A program made the position numbers and the translations under genes. DNA of 64,000 nucleotides from Neelides folsomi (lineage: Eukaryota; Arthropoda; Collembola; Neelipleona; Neelidae), in the NCBI GenBank assembly GCA_034687125.1, contig JAQGBZ010000001.1, positions 682,001 to 746,000 of the forward strand. Reading direction: 5' to 3'. Position 1 is the first letter of the stretch. The number at the start of each line of letters is the position of its first letter. The notes under the pieces were generated by a model that saw nothing but the letters and a program-made list of their open reading frames with translations, searched no databases and was not told the DNA's origin. Of this stretch, positions 13,076-28,000 are shown one piece after another.

Positions 13076-16000
13076 GTAAGTACGTATGACCTGAATACAC
13101 GATTCAAACTGAAGCTATAAATCAGGTGAAATGTACTAACCTCATCCAAGTCCCATTTCATTTAACTGTTATTGAGACTGGATTTCATTTAAATCTTAGA
13201 AATAGAGATTGAAAAAGGGTTAAACGACTACTTTTAATATGTATGAATCTTTTAAAAGAAATTTAAACTCATATCTAAATGTGGATAGAAGAGAATAATA
13301 CATACCAACTTCTACAGTATTTAAAAAAAACTGTCCCATATATAATTTCTGGCAGTAATGGTTCCGAGTTTGCTGAATTTATATTTCTCCTAATGTTCTC
13401 TTTTAAATTCCATTGTCTAATAAAGAATGAATTCAAAATGATGTTTTATTAAACGTTCCAAGACATAGAAATCTCATATAACATAAGTTCACATTCACAC
13501 AACTCTTAAAATGTTAAATTTCTTTAATGATTTGATTATTTTTAAAAATACCAATTAAAATATTTAAAAATTTTCTAATTTTTAATGATTTTGATATTAT
13601 AATAAAAAGTAATTTAATATGTTTTTCAGATAATACGCAAAAGCTAAATATGCTAAAATCCATTGAAATTGAAAATTTTAAAATAAGAAGCATTTAGCAA
13701 TTTAATTAATTAGCTAACTAGGCTAATCCACTTCTAATTCCCTCCCCTGGGCAGAGTAAAAAAAGTAAAGAATGGTTTTGGGTGTCACTAGTTAATCATT
13801 CCCTTGAAATCTGTAAGTGACGCCGGGTCCCGTGCTAATAACATCAAAAATACATGGGAAAATGAGTTAAAGTAAACATGAAAAGTGTGAAATGTGAATT
13901 CCTGGCAGAGGCCAAGTTGGATCTTCAATGTGTATACCACGTATGAATTATGAATGAGTTTACGAACAGTTATGGCACTTTCCTTTTATAGTCTTTGTCA
14001 GGGAGGAAAGTGAGGAATGAAAAGGAGCTGAAAGGGACGTCTTTTCCTCCTCCACTTGTCTGGATACTTTATTTATTCCATTTATGTAGCGAAATGTGAA
14101 GGGATATTTTATCTCATCATTTTTTCAAAAACCTCCACTCTGCACAAATCCTCCATGAAACAAAAGGCCCTTCGCTTTCATGTTCCTGTCGCCAGATAAG
14201 TCGGGGGTGAAGGTTTGAAATGGATTTCCTTGCAAAAAAAATAAACTGCTAGATGAGTATGAGCAAATAACACGTCCTTGTCACTTTACATTTTCAACCC
14301 TGGGTTCTCCTTCATACTTATAAATGTGTTCATCTTCTCTTTCTTATTCTTCTTATTCTTTCATAAATATTTTACGAATGGTTTCCTAAAAACCATCTTC
14401 ATCTCCTGTCATTCAGATTATTTTCATTGTAACAGTTTCTGTCACAAACGTTGTTCTCTTAGGTCCCTGGAGATTCACACTTAAAACCCTATTTACTATT
14501 CAGGTGAAGAAGAATGTTTAAAAGAGAATAAAAATTCACCTCGTGTCTTTCCCTCTTTTTCTTGGACTTTACATCTTGGGACTTTCCCTTCGAAGAATGA
14601 GCCAAGGCTAGGGATTGATTTTTGTATTGTGAAATTGTGATCCTTTCTCCATGCCTTTGGATATAACTATCGTTGCTATTCATCTTGACGCATTCATGGT
14701 TTTTGCACACTTGAGAGAAATTTTAGTGGTCGGAAGTTGGGTGAGTTGTAGAGGACAGGAGATGTAAGAAATCTATTGGTAACCTTTGGGAGTGCGGGGT
14801 TAGAATCAACTCCGAGAAGATGATTAGGTTAGGAGACGCGGAGGAGTGTAGAATTAGAAAGGTTTGTTGGAGAGCTTCCCGTTTTGCCGAGAGGTGAAAT
14901 TTATGATGTCATTCAACAAATTGTAGCTCATCATTTTTACTCTCCAAATTTTTACTTGGTGTTGGTGAATATGGGTCCCGAGAGGATGAATTTCTCATGG
15001 TGGAGGTGTCTTTGCATGTAAATTGCACATTGCCTTCAGATCGATTTCCACCGAGTCTGTAGGCGATATGATACAGAGGAATTCCCCCCTTTTCTCTTTC
15101 CATAACTCTCATAAGGGTTTGAAGAGCTCGACGTCTCCAAGCGCATCATCTCCGTCCCTTGAGAGACCCACGAGGTGACGTTGAGTTTTATCTCTATCGT
15201 CTTTAAAACATTTTTATCGCTCTTGTATTAATACACGGAATTCATCTTCGGATGGCCAATAAAAAAACTCTTACCAATACTTCGCTTATTATACTTCAAA
15301 TTATTATCACCAAACTTGGCAGGAGCCAAGTTCAGTTTACATCAAAAGAGAAAATCACTCTAAAATGCCCTCATCGCTATGCCCATCATAAAATGAGAAG
15401 GAAAGTGCGTAAATATGACCCGTAGGGAAATCTAGAATCTTTCCTTAAATTGAATACATGTTTTGGCAAAAGTTTGTAAATCTCAAAAACACCTCCAATT
15501 GTTTCATGATTACCATCCGAGCTAAACATTGCAAAAACCTACAAAAGACAATGGCCATTTTACCATGCATAATCTAATCTCCTATATCATTCAAGAATAT
15601 GATCAATATAAAGAATATCTAACTGTTATACAAATCTAGGTAGTTTGGTATAAAAATACGAAAATGCATTTTTAAGAACGCTATACCTTATAACTACAAA
15701 TATAATATTTGTAATATATTTTTGTTATACCATAGTAGGCATATGGTATTACTACTAGATTTGTAGTTGGTATTAAAATAAATTGAAGATGCTTTTAGGA
15801 AATATGAAAATATGTATAAAAGATAGGTTAATTAAGAAACCCATCTTGAAATTTACATTCACTGTTATATCTTTATATTAAACCACTTGGTTTAAATAGG
15901 GCCCACTCATTCAGACCATCTGGAAATGAAATTCCAGAGTGAATGAATATTTGAACAATTCGAAGGCATCAAGGTTGGAGGAGCATGAATTTATTCTCTT

Positions 16001-19000
16001 GTTTTGTTTGATTGAACCAGGAGGGTCGATTGGTGCTAAAGTGGAGCTGAAAGGGCCGAGCCTAATTATGGACCCATCTCCTGTAACCTACTTCTCCAAC
16101 AGCGTAGGAGTGACGATTTCCTGTCTCTCCCGAGGTCATCCGCCTCTAACGACCCAATGGCTCTCGCCTAACGGAGATCCGCTCCCGCAAATACCAGGGT
16201 TAAGGTACGTCACTTTCTTCCTTTGTTGCACCTCTTGGGAAAGGGCGGAAAATTGTAGCCGGAACTTCAGATGTCTCAAGAGGAAATGGACCCATCTTAA
16301 GACCTCAAATATCGAAGCTAAATGATCCATCCACTCTTTTCACATCTTCCCCTTCAAAGTGAATTTTCTGGCAAAGTTTGGACCATCGAAAGACTTGTTT
16401 TGTCAAAATGTTTTTGGTTGACTCTTTGAGTAAATTGAATTTGAGTCCATTTAGAGGTTTTGGTGGTGGTCCCTTGCCATTTCCGTCCTACTACAGATAG
16501 ATTTATTTAGGACAGTTCTTAAAGGATTTCTTTCCATATAATGGGGAATTTTTTTCCAATATGATATGGCTTTTATTTTTCCATGAATACTTGTCTTCCA
16601 TCCTCTCTAGAGAGAGAAAGGGAAGTGAGAGGAAAATGGCTATTAGTTTCTCCGACCTACTCCTGAGATCTCGTCAAAGTTCGGGATCAATTTCCGTTTC
16701 CGCCCCCATCTCCACCAGAGAGGAAGTTTTCTGGCACGGGAGACTTTGGGAAACCGCAGAGTTGAACTACAAAAGGAAATTAGATTAGAAAATTTTCTCA
16801 AGCTTAAATCAAAAATCATTCTGGAGCTATTCTTCTCCCCAATCCTCTTCATTTCAAATATTTTTCTTCGACATCAACGCCTTCGCCGCTCCCAGTGGAA
16901 ATCCGGCGAGAAAAGTTTGCAGTGGTTTAAGCTCACTTCCTCTCCCCACCGTTTACTCAATCCTCCTTTATTTTCATTCACGACTCAATTCAATTTCGCT
17001 CTTTTTCATTAAAACAAAGGCGGGAGGGAAGTGAGTTGAAATTGTCCCAGTAGAATACTAGACTATTACTAGACCTCACGGACTCGGCCCAGCTCAAGAT
17101 TGAGTATATACACATTGAGTTATACTCACTTGGTTGGAGAGACATTTAAAGTTTGCTCTTGAGATCTCGATCGTCTCTTGAAGAAAAAGCTGAGTCAAGA
17201 CTCCCCTTTCCAATTGATATTTAAATTCACTCAACAATCAAACGGCTCTTGAGGCTTCTCGCTGACGAAGAGATTGAATGGGCAATTTTGGGCCCATTCT
17301 TTTCTTAAATTATTCCTTGATTGTTCCTCTTCATCCATTAGGAAGGAAGGGCATTTGATTTGAATCTCGAGAATAAGATTAATTTATCTGAGCATGTATG
17401 AGAATGAGAATGGAGGAAATATATTATATTTGAAGCTCCTCTTTGATTTATTTGTTTATATTCTCCATTGAGAAAGAGGCGGAGTGGAGAGATCCATTGG
17501 GGTGAAACGGAGTGAGGATCAAACTCCAAAATGAATTGAGGATAAATGAAATATGTGACTTTGCATTTAATTTCTCACTTAAACACGAACCTTCTGGGTT
17601 ATGAGAATTTACATAAAGAGCGGAGAAAGGTTCTCGAGCTTCCTCGCATTCGCACCCTTTAAAGGCCTTTCAGGGAGATTTGGTCTGCGGATATTCATCG
17701 TCTCGTGCGAATAAATCATTCATGTCGACACAGAATAATTCCGAGTGGAAAGATACAAGTTGCTCCCCTTTGTTTTCCTATTTGGGAACAACACCATTAC
17801 CCACACCGACGACTTCCGTGTCTCTGTGAAGGAACCTCCACGAAGGAGAAATGAATTGGGAGGGACAAAGAGGAGGGTTTATGCCAATTGAAACCCATTT
17901 AGGACGAATTTGCAGGTCAAACTGTTCCTTTTATTTTATGGCCCTCATCATTATCAAGCGTACAAATCTCCGCCTCTTCCCCCGCGGCTGGCGCAAAAGT
18001 AATTTATTGTTGCAACTGGAATTTCATTTTATGAGTTTAACCTCCCCTGCCTCTCAAGACTCGGAATCCTTAAATGGGAATGGAAGTTCTAAGGAAGAAA
18101 TAAAGGAAAGCGAACAATGAGGAAAGGAACGAAAGGACAGGATGGTTTATCTTCACCGATTTTTTTACAGGAGAGACTCAACTTTCCTCTTACTTTTAGT
18201 ATTCAGAAGAGCTACATTAATGTGAAAGTCAAGAACTTGTTTGAATTGTGACCCTCCTCACAATACCACACGCACACACACCTCAGCCCTTTAGAGCCTT
18301 TACTCATATTCGGGAAAATACGATGGGAAAAGGGAAAGGCGAAGTCAAAAGAGGAAAGTCAAGAGGCATAACAATAAACTTTATTCACCTTTAGTCCCCT
18401 TTCTTTATAACTCAATCCATACGTGTGGATTTAAGCTCATTTTTAGAAAAGTAATGAAATAGCATAGCTCTTACCTAATACTTATAGAACTTGCATTTTC
18501 TGTACTCTATATCTATGTAATACAATATCTATGTATATACAGTTATTTAACTTATAGTTAGGCTAAACCTAAAACATATCATACATAGTATATATAAAAC
18601 AACATTTTAAAAATATGAATGGTATGTCTTATGGTAAACCTGGAAAGATTTGTGTATTATGAATACACTGCTGAAAACTTCCATATCTCGAACCTACTCT
18701 ACTCTACTATCTATACCTATAGTAGTAATACTAATATAGGTAATATTGCACTGATACAGCCTATGAAAAACATAAGATACATACACTCCATAGACTCCAT
18801 ACTTATGCGATGCATTTTTATGAAGGCTCATATTTCCTCTTACTCAACATTTATTACACGTGTTTCTCCTCCACATGAAATTCTTAAACTCTTTCTTAAA
18901 AGTAGAAAACACTTACCCCAAAAAGAAAGTAGAAATTTTTGCATGTCAATGTCGACAAGAATGTCTGTATTCTAACCCTGACAGAAGGTTCATATTACAT

Positions 19001-22000
19001 ACTTATGTGCGTAACTCAAAATGTACTTTATACTATGTATAGTATAAATAAATACTTAGGTAAATGCACGAAGTAAGAACAAAAGAGTAGAATTTCACAA
19101 TACATGCTATTGTAGTACCAGTAAGGTTTAGGTACATATCTTATTACTTATGTTCCCACAAAGCCCACAATATAGTATTCGTGTAAATATTTACTACAGA
19201 TATATTGCGCTATTACTATTTATAGTAATATGCATCATCTATGGCAGACACTTACAATATTGTATAGTAGGTACATACCTACAGGTACTTAGCAGTGATA
19301 TAAATACTTATTCTTATATCATCTTACACATGTTATACATATACAAACATGTAATAAAAATATATTTGTATTCTGAATGTCATCTGTATGTAGAAAGCAC
19401 ACTGTAGTTTTCTATTCGATCCCCAGAAACGTGACGTATTGATTGTGGAATCCTAAAAATGTAATCTTTCCTTGTTGAAGTTTAGAAGTTTTCTCATTTT
19501 TCAAACATTAGAAATCTGCTCACAACCCAAGTCTTAAGTATCTCACTTTTGAATGCACACTTTTCATTCGTGTAAATACCAATACATTGGTAAATGATCA
19601 AGACTATAAATATTTTGTCAGATAAGGTTGTAAACAAATGTTTATGAAAAGTATTAAAGGCTCACCCAATTTGACAATGTAACAAATACAGAATTGTAAG
19701 CTGTAAAGCTGTAGCTGTAGAGAAATTCATTACCAAAATGTCTTTCATTTCAGTGTCGGTTTGAAGTTTCAGCTTTTGTTATTATGTATTAGGACAATAC
19801 ATAAGTGATTAATTCCATTACGAATTCAATGTACTATACATTAATTTTAACAGCTACTTTTACGAAGTTATACACACTATTTGTAATTAGGCACAAAATA
19901 TAATCGAAATATAAATATGTTAGTAAAGGTATTTGTAGTTATATTAAATAATACTGAATGTTACATGAAATACCAAAATACCAAAGACAAAATGAGCATA
20001 TTGTTGAAATGGTTGAAATGAATTCTCTCGGATCACTGACTTATGCAGAAATAATTTCAAATTGATTAATTTGCACATTAAAGTCAGAATGGGGATGCTC
20101 ATTTTGAGCCGAAAATCTCATTAGCCTGGAAGTCAAGATTAATTAATACAATTAGCAGGGAACTCTGTGAGATGAGTTTGAGCCGGGAGATAGTTGAGTG
20201 GGAAAAATGAACCTCATCCTCCAATATATTGAAAAGTTGGCGTAAAATATTCTCGAGTCGCCTTAATCTCGAAATTTTAATCTTCCGCAAATGAACGCTG
20301 TTTCGTAAATGAGATTTTTTGCCAAAATGTGGTGAATTTTAATAAAATTTTAAAATTGGATTTCAGAGAAAGTTTTGCGAACGGGTCTTTGTATTTCGGC
20401 CCATTCAAGCTTGAAGAATATTCGCCGACTATCCACAACGGCCAATATCAATGTTTGGTGACAAATCCTGTGGGCTCTCTGCTGAGTCCAATCTTCTCCG
20501 TCCGAGCAAGTGAGTTTCTGAAGATGAGCAAACAACAGTGGACGTGTTTGCCCATTATATTCCTTCATGCCATTGGCATTTACATCTAATTCTCTTTCCT
20601 AGTTGTTGACCATCCATATGAAGTGTACATAATGGGAATGGATGATGGAGACGCGATCGAGAATAATGCGATCGTTCTCCACTGCAGCGTGAGCCCGATT
20701 CTCTACAAGGAGTTCATCCAGATCACCGGATGGAAATCAGTGGATCAATTCGGCTATGAAAGTGAAATACAATCTGATGGAACCAGGCAAGGAGGAACTA
20801 TTTTATTCCGCTAATATTTGCTTTAATGAGTAAATACCTAAAAATTAAATTTGAATGGTCTATTTGGGTTAAAATAACAAAAGTTCAGGAGTTGCGATTA
20901 TAAATATTCATTTGATTATTCTCCCAAATGCATTAACTTGCGTATAATTTAAAGTTAGATAAAGTAAAAATACATAGGTTCAATATTTATCAAGAAGCTA
21001 AGTGCATTATTTAAAAAAGTAATGGATATTTATGGGGAGGATCGAAGAAAATAATGCTGAGGAATTCCTTTCAAATTAGCATTAGGAGTGGAAGGAGCTC
21101 TAAGAATTCAACTCGTAATTTTTTGATGATAATGTACATTAGTTCTTGGGAATATGTGACACGTCTGCCCGCTGGGAGATTCCTCCATGATAAAAACTCG
21201 ATTCCTGAGTGCTCACAGAAGCCTCATAAAGACGATTTCAACAATTTAACTTTGAAATTCATCGAGCTCTAAGTTCTCTCGGTGGATTTTAGTTTCCCCT
21301 ATCAAAAAATAAAAGAATGAAGAGGGTCGAATTTCTTTACTTTCTTAAAGTTCATGATATTTTTGTTTTGAAAAGTTTTCCAATAGGGCAGCTAAACAAA
21401 TTCCTACTTTAATTAAATATAGCGATTATTTTATATTATAATTTTTCTAAAATACATAATTAGAAGTTATATTTTTTTAAAGTTACCTGCATTTGGTTTA
21501 GCATACCTGCTTAAAAGCGCTATGTATAAATGTTGTAAACTTGTTTATATTTGCAGATATCAAATCACTTCTACTGGTTCCTTAATAATTTTCTCTGCAA
21601 AGTTCCAGCAACTCTTCGTGTGTATTGCTAAAAATACTTTGAACAAAAAGACTCAATCGAGCTCACCATTTCTAGTAAAAGCTAGAGGTTCGTTGAACTT
21701 ATTCGAAATAAACTAATAATAATGAAAGTAAGAATGTAATACTAATATTAGAAAACAATTAATTATTTATTTATATTCCGCTGACAAAACTCGTTTTACC
21801 ATCATATTCATATCCCTTCATATACCACATTTTCATCCACTAATCTGGAAATCTAAATCTATTATGACAATCCGCTTCAATTCTATTTTATCAGAGTTCT
21901 TAACAAGCCAATGAAAGTTTTTGCTCTTATACCATCCTGTCAGTGTGTAGAGATGAACTTTGAACTCTCTCGAGTCTCATCGGCAAAGCACTTACAAGCG

Positions 22001-25000
22001 GATGAGATATGAATAAAGTAGGGCCAACTCGGAAGATCGGCAAAACCTTCTTCCTTTTCAAACCCCACAATTTATGGCAATAAAAAGAAGAGGCGAGGAG
22101 GGGAAAAGTTTATAATCAAGTTTCTAAGGTCAGAGATGGGTCGAGGAGGTTAGATTAGAAAAATATACCCCATATGTCATGGGAAGAGAGCCATTCCTCA
22201 CTCAACTGCTCCTTCCCTTTCACTCGAGAAAGTGGAACTGAAGGTGGCCGGCGTCTCATCTCTTCCTTAACTTATATAGAGATATACAGAGTTGTATGAT
22301 TCTTCTTCTTTTATATCTGTAGTTCGAGGGAATATTTACTTACATCAGATCTTCATTCAGAAGTTGGTGGAATTTCTCCATCCACTCAGACCCTCCTTAT
22401 CGAAGATGAGAGTTGAGTGGAATTGACTCTGGTGACATGTTTCTCCTGTCCACAGACCTTTTCCCAACATGCCGTTCCATATAAATACCAATAGAAATTC
22501 CTTTCAATCTCTTCAAACCCAAATTCAAGTTCTTAGCGGTACAACAAATCTCAATATAACATTTTCCCAACCACTGCTTCAATGATTTCGTTGTTCCCTC
22601 CTAATATTTGTTTACCTCTTTTAAAAGCACTTTCATGTCGTTTACACAACTTTTTAATATCATTTTACTCGATTTACTAAATATAAATAACTCCGTATAC
22701 TTTCTCCATAATATTATGTTAGCTGTATGGATAAATTTAGAGATATACAAATACAATATTATGTAACGTTTATCTAGAGTCTAGAGTATATCTAACATAT
22801 TAATAAAAACATATTGTAATTATTTAATATAAGAATAATAAAAATTACTATAAGGTGCTGGAATTCCATATTATCAGTATTTTCAGTGAGGTTCTTTGCT
22901 ATACTGTCCAGATAAGATGAAAAGAATGACAAAAGAATGAAAAAGAAGAGAAGCTTGATTGAACTGACTGAGAATATCTTTGCTTGATGAGTTCTATTTT
23001 ACTCCTAAAGAATATGAGACCTTCCTGGCATTTAAAATATGTAATGCTTCTCTCTTATATGCAGTTATTTTGGTAATGATGAGACCAATAACTGATAAGT
23101 TTAACCTAAATATAAAATTCCTATACTTCAATCCACACAAGGTGAGACACCGACAAGCATAAAAGATTTAGCTTTAACAAAACTAGGATGCTGAAAACGG
23201 AGATAACCTTGTATCTTCCGGCCGAAACTAAATATAAATAGATGATCCCGTGTGTGTCTTTTCATAAATATGAAACTTGTTATTGGGAAAAGACAGGGAA
23301 AATTGTGAAAGTAGTCAGAGCATAAATCCATATTATAAATTACATCTAAGAATTGGAGGTTCGAAGAGTAAAATCAGATTCCCTTATTAAGTTGTTCCTC
23401 GCTCGGAAGGAGGAAATCGATGGAATCGTAATGGGAAATGAGGGGAAGGAAGAAGCCCATCATTCTCCATATACCGGAGAAAGATCTTAAGGTCTGTTTG
23501 AGCCCAACCCTCATTTTATCCTCATCCATATCTCTCTTTATCAATCCAACCAACTTTCCTCTTTCATGAGATTATTTTTCAATTTCTCAAAGCTTGCGGC
23601 TTAAATCATCGTCGCCGACATCATCATCAACCAGAACAGTCTTTCAGGCCCAATTTATTGAATGGTTCGACGGGCAAATTAATTTACACGACCGCACTCC
23701 AAACTTTCCCCAGGAAAATTCCAAGTCCACACACATTGGACAATTAACTGTAATTCGATATTAAACTTCCAAATCAATCAATTCCGCTCAAATCCGTCTG
23801 CCAAGTGTCCTCGGGTCACTCTGACATGAAGCATGACTAAACTTCACCACCCACATCTGTGGATTCCATCCTACATGACATTACCCCCTTATTCAATTGT
23901 AAAGGAACAAACTTTCCTAAATATCACGATTTTCCAATTTAAATCCGAAATTGGATTATTGGTGAAAGTGTCGAGGGAGGGTTAAAGATGATATCTGTTT
24001 ACTCGACTGCGAAAAGTTGATTTAAATAATATATGGTTCAAAGGTGGATAAGTTCCCATCTTTTAGCTGAACACCATAAAAGGATGAATGTGTAAAAGGG
24101 GTAAATGATCTTTTCCCAAGATTGGTTTCTTTATTCTATTCAGCTGTCGCGGGGGGTCTTCCACCAAAGAGTGTCGGGCATTGGGAGCAAACCACCCGGA
24201 CAGAGATTGGAAGCCCAGTCGATTTACTCTGTCCGGCCGTTGGAAATCCTCCGCCAAATTTTAGGTAAGTGTAATGGGAAGGGAGGGAAGATGAGAAAAG
24301 GAGACGAATCGTGATCGTAAGGATCATGATCTTTCCCCTCTTCCCTGCATTCCCACAACATTGGGGAAAATGGGGAAAAGAATAGGTCTACTTACTCTTC
24401 CCCTTGAAACCACCAAGGAATCTTCCTTTTTATGACAGCCGTCTATCTCACCATATGGGCCCTTCATGGGAGGAGAAAGAGTTAAAGCAGAAAGAGAAAT
24501 TGTATTTACTCCCTCCAGGAAAACGATTACCAATTGAGCCAAAAGAGAAAAAGGTTGAGGTTGAAGGAGGGAATTGAGGAGCGTTTAGGAAAAACCTTAA
24601 TCGTTTTTTATTTAGATGGAAGAAAACCTCTATGGGGCTGAGTAGTCCGATGGAGTCTGGGGGAGGAATTGAAATGAGAGGGCCGCTTCTGAGCTTCGCT
24701 TCTGTCGATGCTTCACACAATGGGTCTTACAAGTGTGAAGTGAGTAATAGTTTTGGCAGCTTTTCGCTCGACCTCACCATTCACGTCACCCCGCACCCGC
24801 TCATCACGATGGAGCCCAAGCGAAAAATAATCAAGAATGGCCAAACCATCGACCTCAACTGTAAAATATTTCCTGCTTCATCACAAGTTTCTTTCAAGTA
24901 AGAGTCAAAATTTTGTTTTCCAAACTTATTAATTGTTAATTACTCAAGATTAATGTTAAAGTCAAGTGATTTTTAATCAATATGAATCTTTACGATGAAC

Positions 25001-28000
25001 ACTAAATTATTAAAATCTCATTAAATAAAGTAAAGTATGTATTAATTGTTAGATCGATTTTCACAAAGTATGTACTATACAATTAATGCTTGTCCAATTT
25101 TTATTAGTGAAAATGATAGTGGAGGTAGTAATTGCGTAAAAAGCATAAGGAAAAATATACAAATTTGTGGATTGATGAATAAAATAAAAGATATCTTTGG
25201 AAAAATTGGCTAGATTCATTCAATTGAATAAATTCAAACCTCGTTGGCCATATGCTCTCAAGCCGCAAGTGTTCCCGAAAGAGCTTAGGATATTTACAAT
25301 AAGATACTTAAGCATTTGCTTGGTCTTTACAAGAAATAGACTCAAGGAGGAGATAATAATATTATTATTATTTCTAACAGTGAAGGAAAGAACCGAGTTT
25401 TACTATCCGCAATTTTTTCTTAAGAGTTTACAAGCGCCAGCCACACGAAAGACTTGAATACTAATTTTTGGAGTAGAATGTCATTTCCTCGGATCTCTCA
25501 GAAATCACCCGGCTCGAGCCTTCCTTAATCCCAAACTCGTTTCCAGGTGGTTCAAGAATGGGAAAGTTCTCGTTGGCAGTAACCGAGTCACGGTCTCCCA
25601 CCAGAGACTCACAATCTTCACAGCGGTAATCGATGACCAAGGCGTCTACCAGTGCTTTGCCCAAATTGGAAATATTAATATTCAAGCATCCAGTGAAATT
25701 GTTTTTGAAGGTTGGTGAATATTTTAATATCACAGGATTAAATATTACACATTTTCGCTATCCAAATTAAAGTAATATTGTAATTATTTAGACTTTCAAC
25801 AAATTACTATATTTATGCATAATAAGTTACCAAATTGTTAAAATATTCATGTCATTTGATGAACCCGGTCTTTTGATCATGTGAGCTAATGGCGTGCCTG
25901 TTTTGTGTCTTCCAGCTTCCGGCCCCGAATTAATTCATACATTCATATCTCAAAGTCTCCAGCCGGGGCCGAGAGTTTCACTCAAGTGCTCAGCAGCCGG
26001 GAATCCAATTCCAAAGATATCCTGGTTCTTTGACAGCCAGGAGGTGATTCAATCATCTCCCCTTGATCCACTCCAAAGCCGGCTATGGCAAAAGTCAGAT
26101 CGGTACTCGGTCGGGAGCTACCGGCAGTCCGCAATGGAGGTTGTAAGTCACCTCAACATTTCTAAGGTTTTTGTGGAGGATAGCGGATTCTATCGATGCG
26201 AAGCTGTCACCTCCAATTTACTCCCTAGTGCCTCACATTCGGCCAGATTGGACGTTTATGGTAAGAGAGAATCAAAGCGAACCTTTGAACTTTCTCATAA
26301 GGTTGGTCAGATGCTTATGGCTTCCCGATAAATTCAGGTCCGTTGTTCATCAAAGAAATGGGAAGCTTAACCTTAGAGGTCGGAACGACGACTTTCATTC
26401 CTTGCTTCTACGGCGGCTATCCCGTTGATAGAGTCGTGTGGCAAAAGAATTCTCGCGAATTGAAACCAAAGGACAAAGACCCTCAGTCTCGATATATTAT
26501 TCTGGCTAATGGAACTTTGAGGATTGACAAGATCAAAAGTGAGGGCGACAAAGGACAATACACTTGCGTTGTTTCAAATAGGAAAGGAGAAATTGCAAGT
26601 GGATCTCTTGACGTTAATGTTATGCGTAAGCCTCCTTACAAATTCTCATTAATCTCACAAAATTACTAAAATACATAAGAAGTTATTAAAATAATTGCAA
26701 ATACCAACCAACAACCTCACTGTGTTAATTTGCAAAAATTTTGCAAATTATTCCTTTCAAAATTTTTTAATAATTCAATATTGTGAATATTTCGTGATAA
26801 TGATTTCATAGATAAAATACCGATGTCACTTTTGTGTCTTATTTTTTTATGTATAGGTATGCATTAAAAATTAACATATAACAATATTTATAAAGACAAT
26901 TGGTCTTGGATAAATAAAATTATGGAATAAAATTTAGTAAAAATAATGATGAAAGAGTAATAAATTCACACGAGAGAAAATCCATTGAGATTAATAATGG
27001 AATTAATGAAAACAATGAATTTCAGGTCCTCCTGTAATCGCCCCCTTCAAATTTGATGAGAATCTCATTGAAGGGACGCGAACTTCTCTAACGTGCAACG
27101 TCAACTCTGGAGATCTTCCAATTGAGATTGTTTGGCTCAAGGACTTTCAAGAGATCCCTGCATTTCTCAACATAACCGAAATGAGGGTGAAATTCTTTAG
27201 CTATCTCAGTTTCGAGGAACTCAGGAACGAGCATTCTGGAACATACACATGTTCTGCATCCAATCCTGCATCAACGACAAATTATTCCGCGAGTCTCGTC
27301 GTGAAAGGTATTTACTACTTTCGCTTCTTCTTTCAACCATAACTCCCAAAAGGTCCCAATTCCCTAATTTGCAACTAAATCACTCAAGTAAACAACATGA
27401 TATCGATATCTTGTTGCCATTTTATGGTTCTATTTTGGATAAAATTCCCATTTATTTCGTCTTCCCCTCCTTGTATTTAATAATACATATCTCGTAACAA
27501 ATATACATAATATGATACATGCTTTACTAATGGTGAAAGTTCCTGATATCTCTTTACCTGGGATTAATTGGGACGTATAACAAAAAGATTACCTTATATA
27601 AAAAATATTAATAAAATGATAGTTGTACTCACATAATAAAAATATAGGATGATACGAGACTCGTACATAAGAAGTAATATGATACTTACGTTAAGTTCAG
27701 TATAACATCATGTAATATTCTCCAGCCATTTTGAAGACTAATATAGAGGAAAGAATTTAAAATTTTAATTTAGTTTATGATTAAAAAATATGTGATTAAT
27801 GCGTTCGTACGAATATGAAGAAGAGAAATTACAACCCAAGTTTGTAAATTAAGAAAAGAAGATTTAGAAGGCCCCTATATTCTTATATTCACGCAGCGTA
27901 CGGCGTAGTGATTTATTGACGCGGTAAATATTAATTATTTATAACAAGGGTTTATTACCTCTTTCTAGAGAGGGAAATTAGTTGGTTTCATCTCTTGAAG

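Noticed and set aside
14278-14484. Hydrophobic open frame that could be a signal-peptide exon of Dscam
   Set aside because: It has no donor of the required phase 1 at a sensible place, whereas the exon at 13006-13075 has a signal sequence, an acceptor, a GTAAGT donor and the right phase.
15690-15720. AT-rich palindrome around TACAAATATAATATTTGTA
   Set aside because: Short and of a kind expected by chance in sequence this AT-rich; no terminal repeats or hairpin of microRNA type.
18619-19407. Overlapping plus-strand open frames in Dscam intron 2
   Set aside because: They have TA-rich composition, no motifs and no splice sites in phase with the gene.
21688-24143. Search for a Dscam1-style array of alternative Ig3 half-exons
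   Set aside because: No second stretch with an acceptor, a Cys in Ig context and a phase-2 donor was found. This is a visual search, so a very diverged copy could be missed.
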